From positions 32,709,501-32,773,500 of the forward strand of contig CM060831.1 of assembly GCA_030762175.1 (NCBI GenBank): a stretch of DNA of 64,000 nt. Direction: 5' to 3'. Every line of letters starts with the position of its first letter. The stretch's first letter is position 1. The position numbers and the translations under genes were made by a program. The notes below the pieces were generated by a model. It made no database searches. It was not told where the DNA came from and saw only the letters and a list, made by a program, of their open reading frames with translations. The stretch comes from Metallyticus violacea (Eukaryota; Arthropoda; Insecta; Mantodea; Metallyticidae). This document shows positions 48,077 to 58,872 of the stretch, piece after piece.

Positions 48077-48390
48077 CTATGAAAACAGCAAGATAGATTA
48101 AGAAGTTGCAAAATTGCGTATGGCTGGTAATTTAAGAATACGATAATATTAGTGCAAAATGCAGGTCCTCCAAATTTTGGTATAAATAATAGACGTGGGT
48201 GCATAGCACTTTCCTGCAGCTGGATAGGAAAGAGAGGAACATACGGGCGGCCGTCACATAGTCCGAATGTTACACCGTGGCGACCGGAGACGAGTTAAAA
48301 ATATATATAAAAAAGGTTTTCCCGAGATTTGAATATCTTAAATGAGGCAATGACAGCAAGAGGTAATGAAAGCAATAACTTTTTAAAAAA

Positions 48391-48990
48391 TGGGATCTTG
48401 TAACTGCATCTTTTTAAAGTACTCTCCATTACATTCTGTACAATGTCTCATCCGTTCAAACCATTCTTTAAATGTTGAACGCAATGCTTCTTTGGGTAGG
48501 GTACAAATACGTTTTTCATATGCAGTCACTGCCGCTTCAAGTGATTCAAATTGTTAATCATGCTTTTTTCTTGTTATTTTGGTGAACAGAAAATATTGTA
48601 TGAGGTCAGATCCAGACAGTAGAGAACACGGAGAAACATTTGACTGCTCACTGCTATAGAAATTGAGTTGTTTCCGGTACTTTGTTGGCAGAGATGTTGT
48701 CGTGGTACAACAGAATTCTACGCAGACCAGCCTTAGGACACTTTGTTCCCAGCACATTTACAATTTGGTCAGGCATTTTGTGGTTACCATCTAACAGTTT
48801 TTTGTCCCTCAAGTGGAATAAGACCATGCAGATCATGTCAATGGTTCTCGCTAGCCTCGTTTTTGTTGGGAGATCTTCTGGGAAGATCCAGACTGATAAT
48901 TGTCGCTCAGTTTCTGGATCATGCTGGCATGAAAAATAGTGTATTGCAAAGGGAAAATATCCTCAAATGCACGATGCAAGCTCTCGAGGC
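48391..48990 (-). pseudogene. mariner transposase relic, catalytic and C-terminal parts
   Basis: Minus strand from about 48,925: HDPETERQLSVWIFPEDLPT, the start of the catalytic domain, then RTIDMICMVLFHLRDKK, then RRILLYHDNISANKV (second catalytic block, HHDNASSH), a decayed stretch where SPDLAP should be, and finally FESLEAAVTAYEKRICTLPK, STFKEWFERMRHC and ECNGEYFKK. This is the C-terminus of the mariner subtype ending in W..RMQKCI...GEYFEK. It is about 190 residues of the roughly 345 in a full protein. The N-terminus is missing and the first catalytic DE.W is not found. The subtype is clearly different from the 23.9- and 41.2-kb relics. Confidence 0.85.
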
Positions 48991-49827
48991 GCGCTCTCTC
49001 TCTTCCCCGTCTAAATTGACTTAAGTCGTAGAAAGCATGGGGCGGAAATGCTCATGCTTGAGATCCATCCTAGCGTCTGGCGCAGTATGCACATACACTA
49101 AAGAGCTAACCTTTTTGCCCATAAAGAACTTTGCGCCCTGAAGAAAGTCACTCCTCCTTTTCACGAGCGGTAGCGGAGGGCCTTGGAGAAAATCCAGTGC
49201 AATTCAAGTATTGACTGTATCAATGCGGAGCGGATGTAAAGTGTAAGCAAGCAGCCTTACGCAAAAGTAACTCAGTAGGAAGCAAGTTCGTAGTTCATCA
49301 CACGAAAGGAAATGAGGAACTGTAAAGTAGCAATCTAACACGTAAAGCAAATGATAATTAAATGCTTTTAACTGTATAAGCTTTGCATGCATTCCGAGCT
49401 GTGTAAGCGGAATATTTCTTAATATGAGCTGGGGCTCTGATTCGTATCTTTGTGGACATATGCCACCTATTGCTTCCTTGCAACTTTAAGTGCCTGACCT
49501 TTACCTTTAGAAAGAAAATTGCCTGAAGAATGGCACGCATTACATTATTATCAGAAGTATAAGAGAACCATGTTTATTACAAACTTCGACCCCATTTTCT
49601 CCTCAATTTCTTGCTTCCAGTTTTTAAAATCATCAAAGGATGAGAAATGTAGTTGTTCTCATTTTACTTTTATTTCATGTACTGATTCCAAACGCTGAAA
49701 TAAAAGAAGTTCCGTTGTTGCTTCATGGCTACATGAGCTGCACGTCATTGTTTGCTTTCTTGTTGATACCGCACCATGATAATCTCGCTGATGTCGTTTG
49801 AAGTGGTATGTATTATTGAAATTCTTA
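48991..49827. other. no recognised feature
   Basis: The first part may be further decayed mariner. Nothing else is recognised. Confidence 0.4.
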
Positions 49828-50081
49828 TATTCTAAACCCAAGATCGCGGGTTCAAACCCGGCCAGGATCGATGGATTTTTTTCGGGCGTAAAAATCCTAA
49901 GTATGGCTTCCTTCGGAAGGAAAGTAAAGCCTTGAGTCCTATGTCGTACATTAAAGAACCTCAAGCCTGAAAGAAGAGGACTCTGAGCAAAATTTGTCGG
50001 TCGTTTCACGGCCGAATGGGACGCTGATGACCTATGATGTTAAAGAGCGTCCGTAAGTAAATCAAATAAAAAAAAAAAAAA
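49828..50081 (+). repeat. SINE1 copy, 5' truncated
   Basis: Starts inside the tRNA-like head at TCTAAACCCAAGATCGCGGG, with B box GGGTTCAAACCCGGCC, body GGATTTTTTTCGGGCGTAAA and GGAAAGTAAAGCC, and end GACGCTGATGACCTATGATG, AGCGTCCGTAAG and a run of A. The A box is missing, as expected of incomplete reverse transcription. Confidence 0.95.
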
Positions 50082-50790
50082 CCTTATTGCTCATTTCACA
50101 GTGATAGGCGTGCGGTTTCTGTTTTTTTATAAGGAGCGGGAAATATCCTACTTTTCCGGGTGTACTTTAGAATCATGCTTTCTCAGATATTTATTGTACT
50201 CATATTCCCTCCCACATTCCAGGCATACGAATTTCTTGATGCAGTCACTATTAACAAAAAATAAGACACCACACTAATAATAAAATGAACTCATACAGCA
50301 CTCTTTAAATGCACGCCACAGAACAATACAAAGGAATAAACAAAACAGCGGCCCGACACGATAACATTTATACCTCCAACACTAAGGAGGCGCAATGTAA
50401 GTTTAAGAGGCGTTTGATTTTCTCCGCTGCCGATCGTGAAAAGCTGGCGTGATTTTCCCCGAGGACGCAACGTTCTATATGGACAAGTTGCTGACACTAT
50501 ATATTGTTGAAGACGCTCTGACTTGCACATGTTGCTAATAACACTTCAGTATAATCTAGAAACACCTGAACTGTATTGTCACAATTCCTTGTTGTCCATT
50601 CTCCAAATATTCAGAACGACTCTCATAAGTATTTACCTAGTAACCTTTCAAATTGCAATTATGCTGTACGTTTAATACTAGCAAGCCCAATAGCGGTCAA
50701 TTGACCGCTTTTGATTATCGAAGCTCATATTTTCTCTGATTTTTTCTATGATTTTGTGACTTTTAATCCCTTTCAATGATGTTTAGCTCA

Positions 50791-50792
<2 letters not shown>

Positions 50793-50843
<51 letters not shown>
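50793..50843. repeat. (AT)n microsatellite
   Basis: Pure AT dinucleotide run of about 50 bp inside the candidate piggyBac-like element. Confidence 0.99.
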
Positions 50844-50845
<2 letters not shown>

Positions 50846-51092
50846 CATTTCAGGCGTAACTTTTTAAAATAATAGCAAATTTGCTATCGGAAATGGTCAA
50901 TAGACCGCTTCTTTACCCATGTTTCTTACGTGGTTTATTGCTTAGATGTAACCGACAATAATCATCACTGAACATCAAACATGTTTCAGACGTAGCGTAG
51001 TGCGTGAGTCATTTTTATCAGCTCATGTATCCGTGTCTAAAATTTCACTTAGCTTTTCATTTTCACGTAGCTTTCATCGACTACTGTCACCA

Positions 51093-51283
51093 TCACTCAT
51101 GACTCATTATAGGGAAAAAGGAACATCCAAGACCGCTAAACGCAAGAAGTCTCAAATAAGGTTATGTGAGAGAAACAAACTCAAATACACTTGTACGACA
51201 TGTAAAAAAATTGTACGTGCTTCTTGTAATAAAAAACTCTGCAAAAAGTGGCATACCAATATCTTTAAGAGTGTTTCAATGTA
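51093..51283 (+). pseudogene. piggyBac-type transposase Cys-rich C-terminus (relic)
   Basis: The frame, open from 51,000, reads MTHYREKGTSKTAKRKKSQI, then RLCERNKLKYTCTTCKKIV and SCNKKLCKKWHTNIF before its stop. The pattern C-x8-C-x2-C-x7-C-x4-C-x3-H with a basic lead-in fits the zinc-binding Cys-rich domain at the end of piggyBac transposases, which binds the terminal repeats. The catalytic DDD domain is not present upstream. A second, more broken copy of the same 250 bp lies at 53,592-53,840. It could also be a short domesticated or unrelated zinc-finger frame. Confidence 0.5.
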
Positions 51284-51659
51284 ACAGCTTTCTGTATAGA
51301 TTTAACCCCTGTTTCTATAACTTATGTCTTTATGCTCTATGCTATGTAGTAACAACCCAATTCATATAATAAAACATTTCTTATTTTCGAGAAAACACGA
51401 TCTTTACTTGAAATAAAAAATAAAGGATTTCTTTCTTTTTATTTTCTTTTTCTTTTTTTTTTTCTTCTTCTTATTTTTTACTAAAACCCATTTAGTCTGA
51501 AATGACCTATAAAAGATGAAAAAAAAAAGAATGAATCAAAAATTTTGTGAATGAATGGAATCATTCAATTACCAACAAATTAAATGGATAGGCACAGGAG
51601 CCTGGGGACATAAAGCGCTAAACATACGTGATATATGTGCAAAAACCTTGAATATAAAA

Positions 51660-51765
51660 ATATCTGAAACCAGAAGCTCGATTCAAGCTGGATTCGAACT
51701 TGGTTCGCAGATCAGAAGCCATAGTGTTCCCTTTACCTCACTACAGTCGTCTGGTAAATGAGAAT
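51660..51765 (-). repeat. tRNA-like SINE head, copy 1
   Basis: Minus strand has CGAACCAAGTTCGAATCCAG, a perfect B box (GTTCGAATCC), and an A-box-like GTAGTGAGGTAAAGGG upstream. It is similar to the next copy over about 70 bp. Confidence 0.5.
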
Positions 51766-51849
51766 TTTCATCGGCCTGAGTCAGAACAGCACTTAAATAT
51801 GTGACACTGAGCAGACTCCAAGTATATACAAACTCACCCCGGAAGATAA

Positions 51850-51925
51850 ATGCAAACTGGATTCGAACCTGGCTCGCAATTTACAAGAAAAATCGTTTCC
51901 TCTATTCCAACAGAGAAGGCTAAAA
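51850..51925 (-). repeat. tRNA-like SINE head, copy 2
   Basis: Minus strand has GCGAGCCAGGTTCGAATCCA with TGTTGGAATAGAGGAAACG upstream. It is clearly related to the copy 110 bp away and in the same orientation; they may be dimer-like parts of one SINE. Confidence 0.5.
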
Positions 51926-52010
51926 GGCGACAAGGAAAAAGTTCCATAGTTTTCAGTGAGAAAAATTATTAAAATGCATAAGCGAGTAGGTCAATTGGCC
52001 GCTAACGGGC

Positions 52011-53471
52011 GTTTTGGTGGCTACTTGAAGCTCGGGCGTTCATAGAGCTGAACAGATTAGCACGTGATGTTGGAGCATACATTTAAATGAAATCATATTT
52101 TTAATAATATTACGCTAATGCTGTTATGCACTGACGTATCGGCCACTGTATGTCTTTAAGCTTTTTCAGCTCCCTCATAATCTTCTCCACCACTGAGAGA
52201 GGATAAAAATTCCACCCCTGCAGTTAAACTGGCGCTTATTTTCACGTTCCTTATTGTACTCACAAGATGGAGGCTTGAACAAGACCTGCACGCCTTATCT
52301 ACATATTCCCACAAGTACATTTACTTGCACTTCAAGCACCTAGGGCTGTTTATTCGCGCCCCAGTGCACCTCTGCTTTAGTCGAGTGCAGAGCGAATTTA
52401 ATAAGCTCGGGAGGAAAACACACAAAAACATAATAATATTTGCAGAAACATACACTTCTTTTTCTCCGTTCTACACTTGCGTTCATGTTGTAAGGTTTAC
52501 CTTTTACTTTATTCAACAACCAAGAAAAACTTCTGTTACTATGTAAATTTTGTACGCAGTCTACTTGAAACGTTCACACTTTAATTGTAAAGGTGTTACA
52601 AGTCACCTCAGGGAATATGTCGAATAAATAAGTTTTTATTAGAGCATTCGCACAATATTGTTATCTTACTCTCCTACTTTATATATAAACGTAACGTGAA
52701 ACAAACTGACAATTCCTAGTAAAGAGTTTCGTATTCTGAAATTTGGATGTCATCTGTATGTGTCGTGGCTATGTTATAAAATGCAACAGTAAATGTTATG
52801 CTATTTTCAATATCTCGTACTTCCATCTATGTAGATGTTTTAGTTTTTAATAAATAAAACAGACATATTTCGATTCAATACTGCTACACATGAACAATTA
52901 CACAGACCTTGTCAAAAGTTTAAGGATATACGTATACTAGATGTAAAGTTAGAACCTGTAGTTAGTAATGAACAGAAACTGTCACAAATTGATTTTACTT
53001 GATATAATTAATTAATCTGCAAATAAGTACATGTTTAGGCATATCTAAGTATGTAAAAGCTTTAAATAGGTTAAATAATGACGCCATTTATAAGATTCAA
53101 AACATTTAGTCACAGATAATGTTTAAATCCCAAAGACTGTTTACGTAATTCAAACTACATTTATATCTTTTTAAAACAGCATAAAACGTTTCTTAAGAAG
53201 CACAATTCTTAAGCTCAGATTACTGATATATCGAATGACTCACTGACACTACCTTAGTTTAAGCCTGCCTAAATTTCAGCACCCTTTTCTTGAGTTCAAT
53301 TAGTTTGTTTTAATAGCTTCATAATAAACTGATGATAAAATGTGTTAATTTGTAAGATGATATAATATCGTGCTACCAACAGTATTTCTATTTAGTTACC
53401 AGTTATTTCCGCGTGCCTAAAAATCCAAATATCGTCTGTCTTTTGCCTTTGAAAAAGAAAACAAACTGTTC

Positions 53472-53509
<38 letters not shown>

Positions 53510-53591
53510 TATTTTATTTTTATTTTTATTATGTATACATAAATCATTTATTAAGTCAATAAACAATACTTTTGGTGTATCATAGAGTTCC
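52011..53591. other. no recognised feature apart from an AAT microsatellite
   Basis: AT-rich. Bases 53,472-53,507 are an (AAT)n run. The 73-codon frame at 52,325 is unrecognised. Confidence 0.45.
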
Positions 53592-53840
53592 GTCACTCAT
53601 GGTTGATTATAGGGACGAAGAAACATCTAAGACTGCTAAACGAAGACAAGTCAAGTAAAGTTATGCAAGAAAAACAAAATAAAATACAGTTGTTCGATAT
53701 ATAAGTTTTTATATGATTGTTGTATAATAAAACCCTGCAAAAAGTGTCATTCCAATATCTCTGAGAATGTTTCAATGTAACAGCTTTTTATGTAGATATA
53801 ACTCGTATTTGTATAATTTATGTCCATTTTGTACAAATAA
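53592..53840 (+). pseudogene. second copy of the piggyBac-like tail
   Basis: About 80% like 51,093-51,345 by eye. TCACTCATGGTTGATTATAG, GACTGCTAAACGAAGACAAG, CCTGCAAAAAGTGTCATTCC and TGTTTCAATGTAACAGCTTT all have counterparts in the same order. Indels and stops (for example GTCAAGTAAAG) destroy the frame. The similarity continues past the coding stop, as expected for a shared element 3' region. Confidence 0.7.
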
Positions 53841-54630
53841 TCTCTTGCTCGGGCATCCATGAGGGTATGACCAGAACTGAGAACACAAGGATTTCTCTGC
53901 TTCTATTCCTATTATGTCAAATTAATCGGTTACACCTTCTCTCCGGAATATCCTGGTATGGCGCTGTGGATTCATTGTCTGTGTTCTGTTCCTCACATTT
54001 AACGTTAGCTCCGCAATGCGCTTGTTGAACGGAGAACCCAAAGGTAAGTAATATTCCAATCCAGTCCGTTTGAAGACGGTATAAGCAGGAGGTGGTGTCA
54101 GCAAACAACTGATGTCAAGCAGTATCGCTAAAACTCGCCGTGATGCTCCCCACGAGGCAACTTCTTTATCACACGAGCGTTGCGGGTCAGCCCTCTCTAA
54201 GGCGCATCTTTGTTTCTTAAACCTAAGGTACAGTAAATGTGAATTAGTTTTTGAAAGTAGCTTATTCCGAAATCCTCATTTTTCAGGAAGAAAAAAATGC
54301 ATTTTGTATATAATAATTTAAACGAATTATAATATCGCCGAAAATAGGTGATAGAAAGTATTGTTACACAATTTGCCACTCTTGATCAGATTTTAAAATT
54401 TAGGATAAAGCCTTTATTCAGTTAAATGAATATTAAAAAATTCCTAAGAATAGTAGAGTGAGGAAATTGTCCAGGTACCGTTTGGTTTGCAACAAATTTC
54501 ACTTACGGCAGTTAGCACCAAACCCGGATCGCACGATAAAAAAAACTAGAGGTTTAAGCATTAGGTAACAATGTATCCTATAATAATAAATGGTTAAAAG
54601 CATAATGATTTCAATTTTAATTTTACTTAC
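53841..54630. other. no recognised feature
   Basis: Two overlapping minus-strand frames of about 60 codons at 53.92-54.11 kb lack motifs. Nothing repeated elsewhere. Confidence 0.4.
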
Positions 54631-54631
54631 A

Positions 54632-54661
<30 letters not shown>
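54631..54661. repeat. (ATT)n microsatellite
   Basis: Ten ATT units, 30 bp before the next SINE1 copy. Confidence 0.98.
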
Positions 54662-54663
<2 letters not shown>

Positions 54664-54692
54664 ATACATTATTAGTCATTTACTTTGCGAAA

Positions 54693-54998
54693 GTCGGTCC
54701 TGGTGGAGTAGTGGTAACCATACTTGCCTCCTAAACCGAAGATTGCGGGATCAATCCCGACCAGGATCGATGCATTTTTTCGGGCGTAAAATTCCCAAGT
54801 ATGGCTTCCTTCGGAAGGGAAGTAAAGCCGTGGGTCCTATGTCGTATATTTACGGCACGAAAAAAGACCCTCAATCCTGAAATACGAGGCCTCAGAGAAA
54901 TATTTGTCAGTCCTTTCACATCCTGATTTGAATGTGACGCTGATGACATGAGATGTTAAAGAGCATCCGTAAATGAATAAATCAAAAAAAAAAAAAAA
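54693..54998 (+). repeat. SINE1 copy
   Basis: Full plus copy: GTCGGTCCTGGTGGAGTAGT, B box GGGATCAATCCC, GATGCATTTTTTCGGGCG, GGAAGGGAAGTAAAGCCG, GACGCTGATGACATGAGATG, GAGCATCCGTAAATG and a pure A run of 15. No clear target duplication. The body has point changes relative to the 37.5-kb copy. Confidence 0.95.
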
Positions 54999-57050
54999 GT
55001 GTGCAAAATTTAATGACTTTCGTACAATAGCCTAATTTTATTTGCGGTTTTCATAGTTTTATAATCAAAGATTCATAAAATACGTTACATTTAGGGTTGT
55101 AAATAGCTTTCAAATGGTTATATCAAAGTGAAAACTTTAATATAAATGAATGTTTGGAAGCACCAATGGAATACACAAGAGATACAAATAAGAAATAGGG
55201 GCATCGCGCTTCTAAATTCATTTCCCAGTTTTAAATACCCATGTCATTGTTAATTTTTAGATTCTGCAAAAACTAAAACACCAAATTATTCGTAAAGAAA
55301 TGTGATTTTATTATAACAAGAATACGCAATAATATTATAAAAATAAATAAGAAAAAGTTAAATATGACCACTATCATGTTATTCAATAAGAAACAAGTTT
55401 ATACTATTAGCACAACAAAAGTTAAAACACATGCATGTGCAAAAATCTCTTAATCCCTCTAAAGCAAAATGTGTGTATATGAAACATTAATACGTACATA
55501 AGATACAGCAATTTCAAATAGGAAACTTACTTTAATATAGCATTATATTTATAACAAGATCAACTGAACTGGTTCTTGTGTTACATTCATATGATATCAA
55601 ATGCCAAATCAACACTTTCTCAGTTTTTTAAATATGTATTCAATGTAGGCATGCGCTTTTAGAACGTATTGAGTAAGATATATGATCAGTATTTTCTGGA
55701 GGGATATTAACTTTCCCTCAGGAGGGAAAAATGAGCAATACGGTTCTGTTAACTATAAAAATATCCGGTGTTATGTGGACATTAAATTGCCAAAACACAA
55801 GTCACAGCCTGTATCTGTTACATTGATGTACAGATAAGTATAACTACATCTACTACTCTGCTATTCCCAGGAGGTCATTTGCGTCCGCCGGTGCACACAT
55901 AAATTAAAACACTTTCATTTGTTAGAATGGTATATTTTTTAAAATCGCATTACGTATATAGGCAAAAATTAAATAAGTCTAAGGTACTCGCGAAAACACC
56001 GAAACAGTTCTGCACAGTGTAACAGGGGAGAGGTGTGTTGTTCACTAGGACACAATGTGAAAAACTTGCAGTTTTACAATGATAATTGATGTGTACAAAA
56101 TATTACTAAAGTATTTCGGTTATTTATTTTTAGAGTACCCCGTACCACGGATGCACCATGCGTATTAATACCGCACTGACACTTGTAAAGAACTTAATAA
56201 TAGACTGCATTTAGCAGGTAAACAACATCTGACTGCTAATTGCATAATTTAACTCTGAAAGGAACTATGTGTGTTATAAACTTCTTGCGTTTTTGTATAG
56301 CTTTATAATGTAATAAAGTCTGTTCTAATTGTGAAACTGCAAGTTGGTGTCAACGCTACGGTTATCTTTCCAAAGCTAGATGGGCGCTTCTCGAGCATTA
56401 CCGCATCAGGTTTAGTGATGGTGTGCTTAAGCTCTTCTATGTAGACTAAGTTTAGGGATATCAAGGTGACATTTTCCACATGGCCGTACAGTAGATGCAT
56501 TTTAATCAAGATTACTTTATTAACGGCATGTTCCGTCAGGCGAGAAGACGCATTCATCGGCCAGAAGACAATGAAGGCAAAATAAACAGGAACAACATGG
56601 CACGTGTTTAGTGGGTTTCCCACAATCGTTCCATGAAACAAAAGGAGTATTGAAATGCAATACTGGAATTCCTTCAAAAGCCAATAGTTTCCTGTGCTGC
56701 ATTATCACGTGGCATGAAACGTGGTGCCATTGTTTTGAACGTGAATGGAAGCGCAAATACCTTCAGTGGAGCATATCGATTCACTTCCTCCAAAGAAGTC
56801 AAAGGTTGTGCACAGAAATACAGCAAGTTGTTACGCTTTTCTTCTATATAAAGATCCGTTGCTTATCGAATTTTGCAAGAAAAACGTAACCATCAAAGCT
56901 GTACGATACGTAGAAACACTAGCACGGTTTGTACTTGTCTTTATCGTCTTGCATGAACATTTCTGATCACATAAGACCAGGATTGCGCACAAAACTCTCG
57001 AAAATTAAAATGTAGGACATAAAAACTCTTCATACATGGCAGATAATTCT

Positions 57051-57052
<2 letters not shown>
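54999..57052. other. no recognised feature in 2 kb
   Basis: The frame at 56,303-56,674 (minus, 124 codons) and overlapping plus frames at 56.6-56.97 kb have no motif I recognise. The region is somewhat richer in G and C from 56.3 to 56.95 kb, which could mark an unknown repeat. Confidence 0.4.
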
Positions 57053-57100
<48 letters not shown>

Positions 57101-57159
57101 GTTGTTGTTGTTGTTATTGGTAGTAGTAGTAGTGGTAGTAGTGGTAGTAGTAGTAGTAA

Positions 57160-57222
<63 letters not shown>

Positions 57223-57262
57223 TAGTAGTGGTAGTAGTAGTAGTAGTGGAGTGGTAGTAGTA
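57053..57262. repeat. compound microsatellite ATT - GTT - GTA
   Basis: Runs of ATT (57,053-57,100), GTT (57,101-57,115) and GTA with GTG variants (57,119-57,262) follow one another. The poly-Leu/Val and poly-Thr/Asn frames it yields are artefacts. Confidence 0.99.
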
Positions 57263-57292
57263 ATTATTGTTGTAAGAGTATTTATTAATCCA

Positions 57293-57293
<1 letters not shown>

Positions 57294-57326
<33 letters not shown>
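57294..57326. repeat. (AT)n microsatellite
   Basis: Pure AT run 30 bp after the compound array. A GC/CA-rich alternating tract (CACACACGCGCGCGC) follows at 57,422-57,440. Confidence 0.99.
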
Positions 57327-57328
<2 letters not shown>

Positions 57329-57449
57329 CAGCCGCAAGGGTCGCAAGACCGTTCATGCTCTTGTAAAATACTTCATTTCTGAAATTAATTCCAACAAAAG
57401 AAAATGACAACATTAACAAGAACACACACGCGCGCGCTCGCGCATGAAA

Positions 57450-58260
57450 CAGACATACATACAATAATTTTGATATCCATATAACTTTTCGTCTGATTTA
57501 GGTACAATGTACTTAAAATTTATTGTCCCTAAAACTATTTATTTTATTTTTCCCCTAAAACTGCGATTTTTATTTAAGAAACTGCCCAGGTTTAGTCCGT
57601 TTTGTATATTTACAATTAAGTTCCAATATGCCAGCCTCTCTCTACTGGAAGTCAAAAATGATTCCGGGAAAAATTTATTCTAGCATCTTCTGTTGTGTGC
57701 ACTTAGTCAAAATATGCACCCAGTCTTCCGGTTCCGTGCATAATGAATAAATCGTCCTGCCTTTCTCGTCAACTACCTTACATGCCTTCCACTTTCCCAG
57801 TCTAAGCCAAGCTATTCCCAACCTCTTTTTTTGTGCCTAGCTCCATGATATAGGTTCCTTTGCCCCATCTAGTTTTCGCTCTGCAGGTCCAGAGATGACA
57901 TCTGTATGCGGCGCACTTCTATTTTGTGCCGGTTTATGACAGACAGGCGTCTTTTGGCTTTTTTCCCTACACCATACCTATTTTCAATACCCTCCTGCCA
58001 ATATTGTTTAAACCGGTTTTTTACATCCCCGCTGCACAAACCGCTGCCCACCATTTTGTATAATACTTGTTGTTTAATTGGTGCTGGTAGCATATTGCCC
58101 TCAGGGTGGTTTGTTTCCATTTATTTATTCTTGGCCAGTATCTAATTACGTTTATTTTGCTGTAGAGTGCATCTTTCCAGCGTCCCACCTCTCGTAGTAC
58201 ACCATCGTTCGATGTGCCCCTCCTAACCCTAGAATTCGCTTCCAGAAATCACAATGTAAG
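57450..58260 (-). pseudogene. LINE type B relic, C-terminal half and 3' region
   Basis: Minus strand from about 58,235: FLEANSRVRRGTSNDGVLRE, VGRWKDALYSKINVIRYWPR and INKWKQTT match the region after the reverse transcriptase in many LINE polyproteins (F.R.LG....T....V.GELGR.PL......I.KYW.R). Near 57,870-57,680 it reads WLRLGKWK, then KGRTIYSLCTEPEDWVHILT and KCTQQKMLE, the C-terminal Cys/His motif. These parallel the 10.7-kb relic residue by residue around W-L-R-x-G and C...C...E...HI. The frame is broken at several points. The 3' end near 57,450 abuts the CA/CG repeat, a plausible tail. Confidence 0.75.
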
Positions 58261-58423
58261 GAATTTAGTGATCAAGGAGTTAGTTACAACCCACCATATC
58301 CTTTCTTTAGCATGGGACATTGTTTAATTATATTATATAAAGAAGAAATAGAGTAACCAAGGGACCTTAATGGAATGAAAAGAGAGAGCCGATAGGCAGT
58401 GGTTAAGCTTGACTAATGGGGGA

Positions 58424-58872
58424 CTTAACCGAGCGGGGTGACGCAGGCGGTAACTCTTGGTACTCGCATTTGGGCTGTATCGGGTTCAAATTCCTTAGAG
58501 CCAGCCTTCCTGACCTCGGGTATTTTTTTGTTTATTTATTTTTTTATTTATGGTTTCTCCTTAGGAGAATTCTGTGAGGATCTTTCTTTTCCAATGATTT
58601 TCCTTTCTACCATCTCACATCATTTCATTCCTCTGGTTGAAATTTCCAGGACGAGGTGGGCTGGTGCTTTTGAAGTGGCTAGAGCTTTGTAAAGGTTATG
58701 CTCCAGCGCACGGTATGGTCTTTCTGGAAGCAATATTAGGAACTCCGTCTACGTCCTGGCCACGCTGTATCTCCATCAGGGATCTCTTCCTTGCCCCCCA
58801 CTCGGAACATAGGCACAAACGGCCAGCCGTTGAGTAATGCTGTAGTACCAAAATATCCTCCATCAGCACTAA
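58424..58872 (+). repeat. SINE3 copy, full length
   Basis: The head has ACTTAACCGAGCGGGGTGAC, GCAGGCGGTAACTC and B box GGGTTCAAATTCC. The middle has GGTTTCTCCTTAGGAGAATT, TTCCAATG, CATCATTTCATTCCTCTGG and ATTTCCAGGACGAGGTGGGC, then GGGCTGGTGCTTTTGAAGTG. The end is GGAACATAGGCACAAACGGC, CAGCCGTTGAGTAATGCTGT and AGTACCAAAATATCCTCC. A T-rich insert of about 40 bp near 58,525 expands the middle. A second copy is at 61.24 kb and a 3' fragment at 35.74 kb. The chance frames across it (84, 66, 68 codons) are not genes. Confidence 0.85.

Larger units (their letters stand above)
50685..52010 (+). mobile_element. candidate piggyBac-like element
   Basis: GCCCAATAGCGGTCAATTGA at 50,685 and, inverted, GCCCGTTAGCGGCCAATTGA ending at 52,010 form a 22-bp imperfect terminal inverted repeat (19 of 22 bases). 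A subterminal copy of the motif, GGTCAATAGACCGC, lies at 50,894-50,907. Inside, 51,093-51,283 encodes a Cys-rich tail like that of piggyBac transposases. The element carries an (AT)n tract (50,793-50,843) and two tRNA-like sequences (51.66-51.93 kb). TTAA, the piggyBac target, occurs near the left end (50,671-50,674) but not exactly at both edges, so the boundaries are uncertain. The main transposase domain is absent. Confidence 0.5.

Noticed and set aside
47821..48204. 127-codon minus-strand frame as a gene
   Set aside because: It is a translation across the SINE1 copy and its flank.
56303..56677. 124-codon minus-strand frame as a gene
   Set aside because: No recognisable motif, and overlapping long frames exist on the other strand; no other coding evidence.
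57005..57346. Open frames of 113 and 73 codons with Thr/Asn and Leu/Val runs
   Set aside because: They come from the compound ATT/GTT/GTA array and the AT run.
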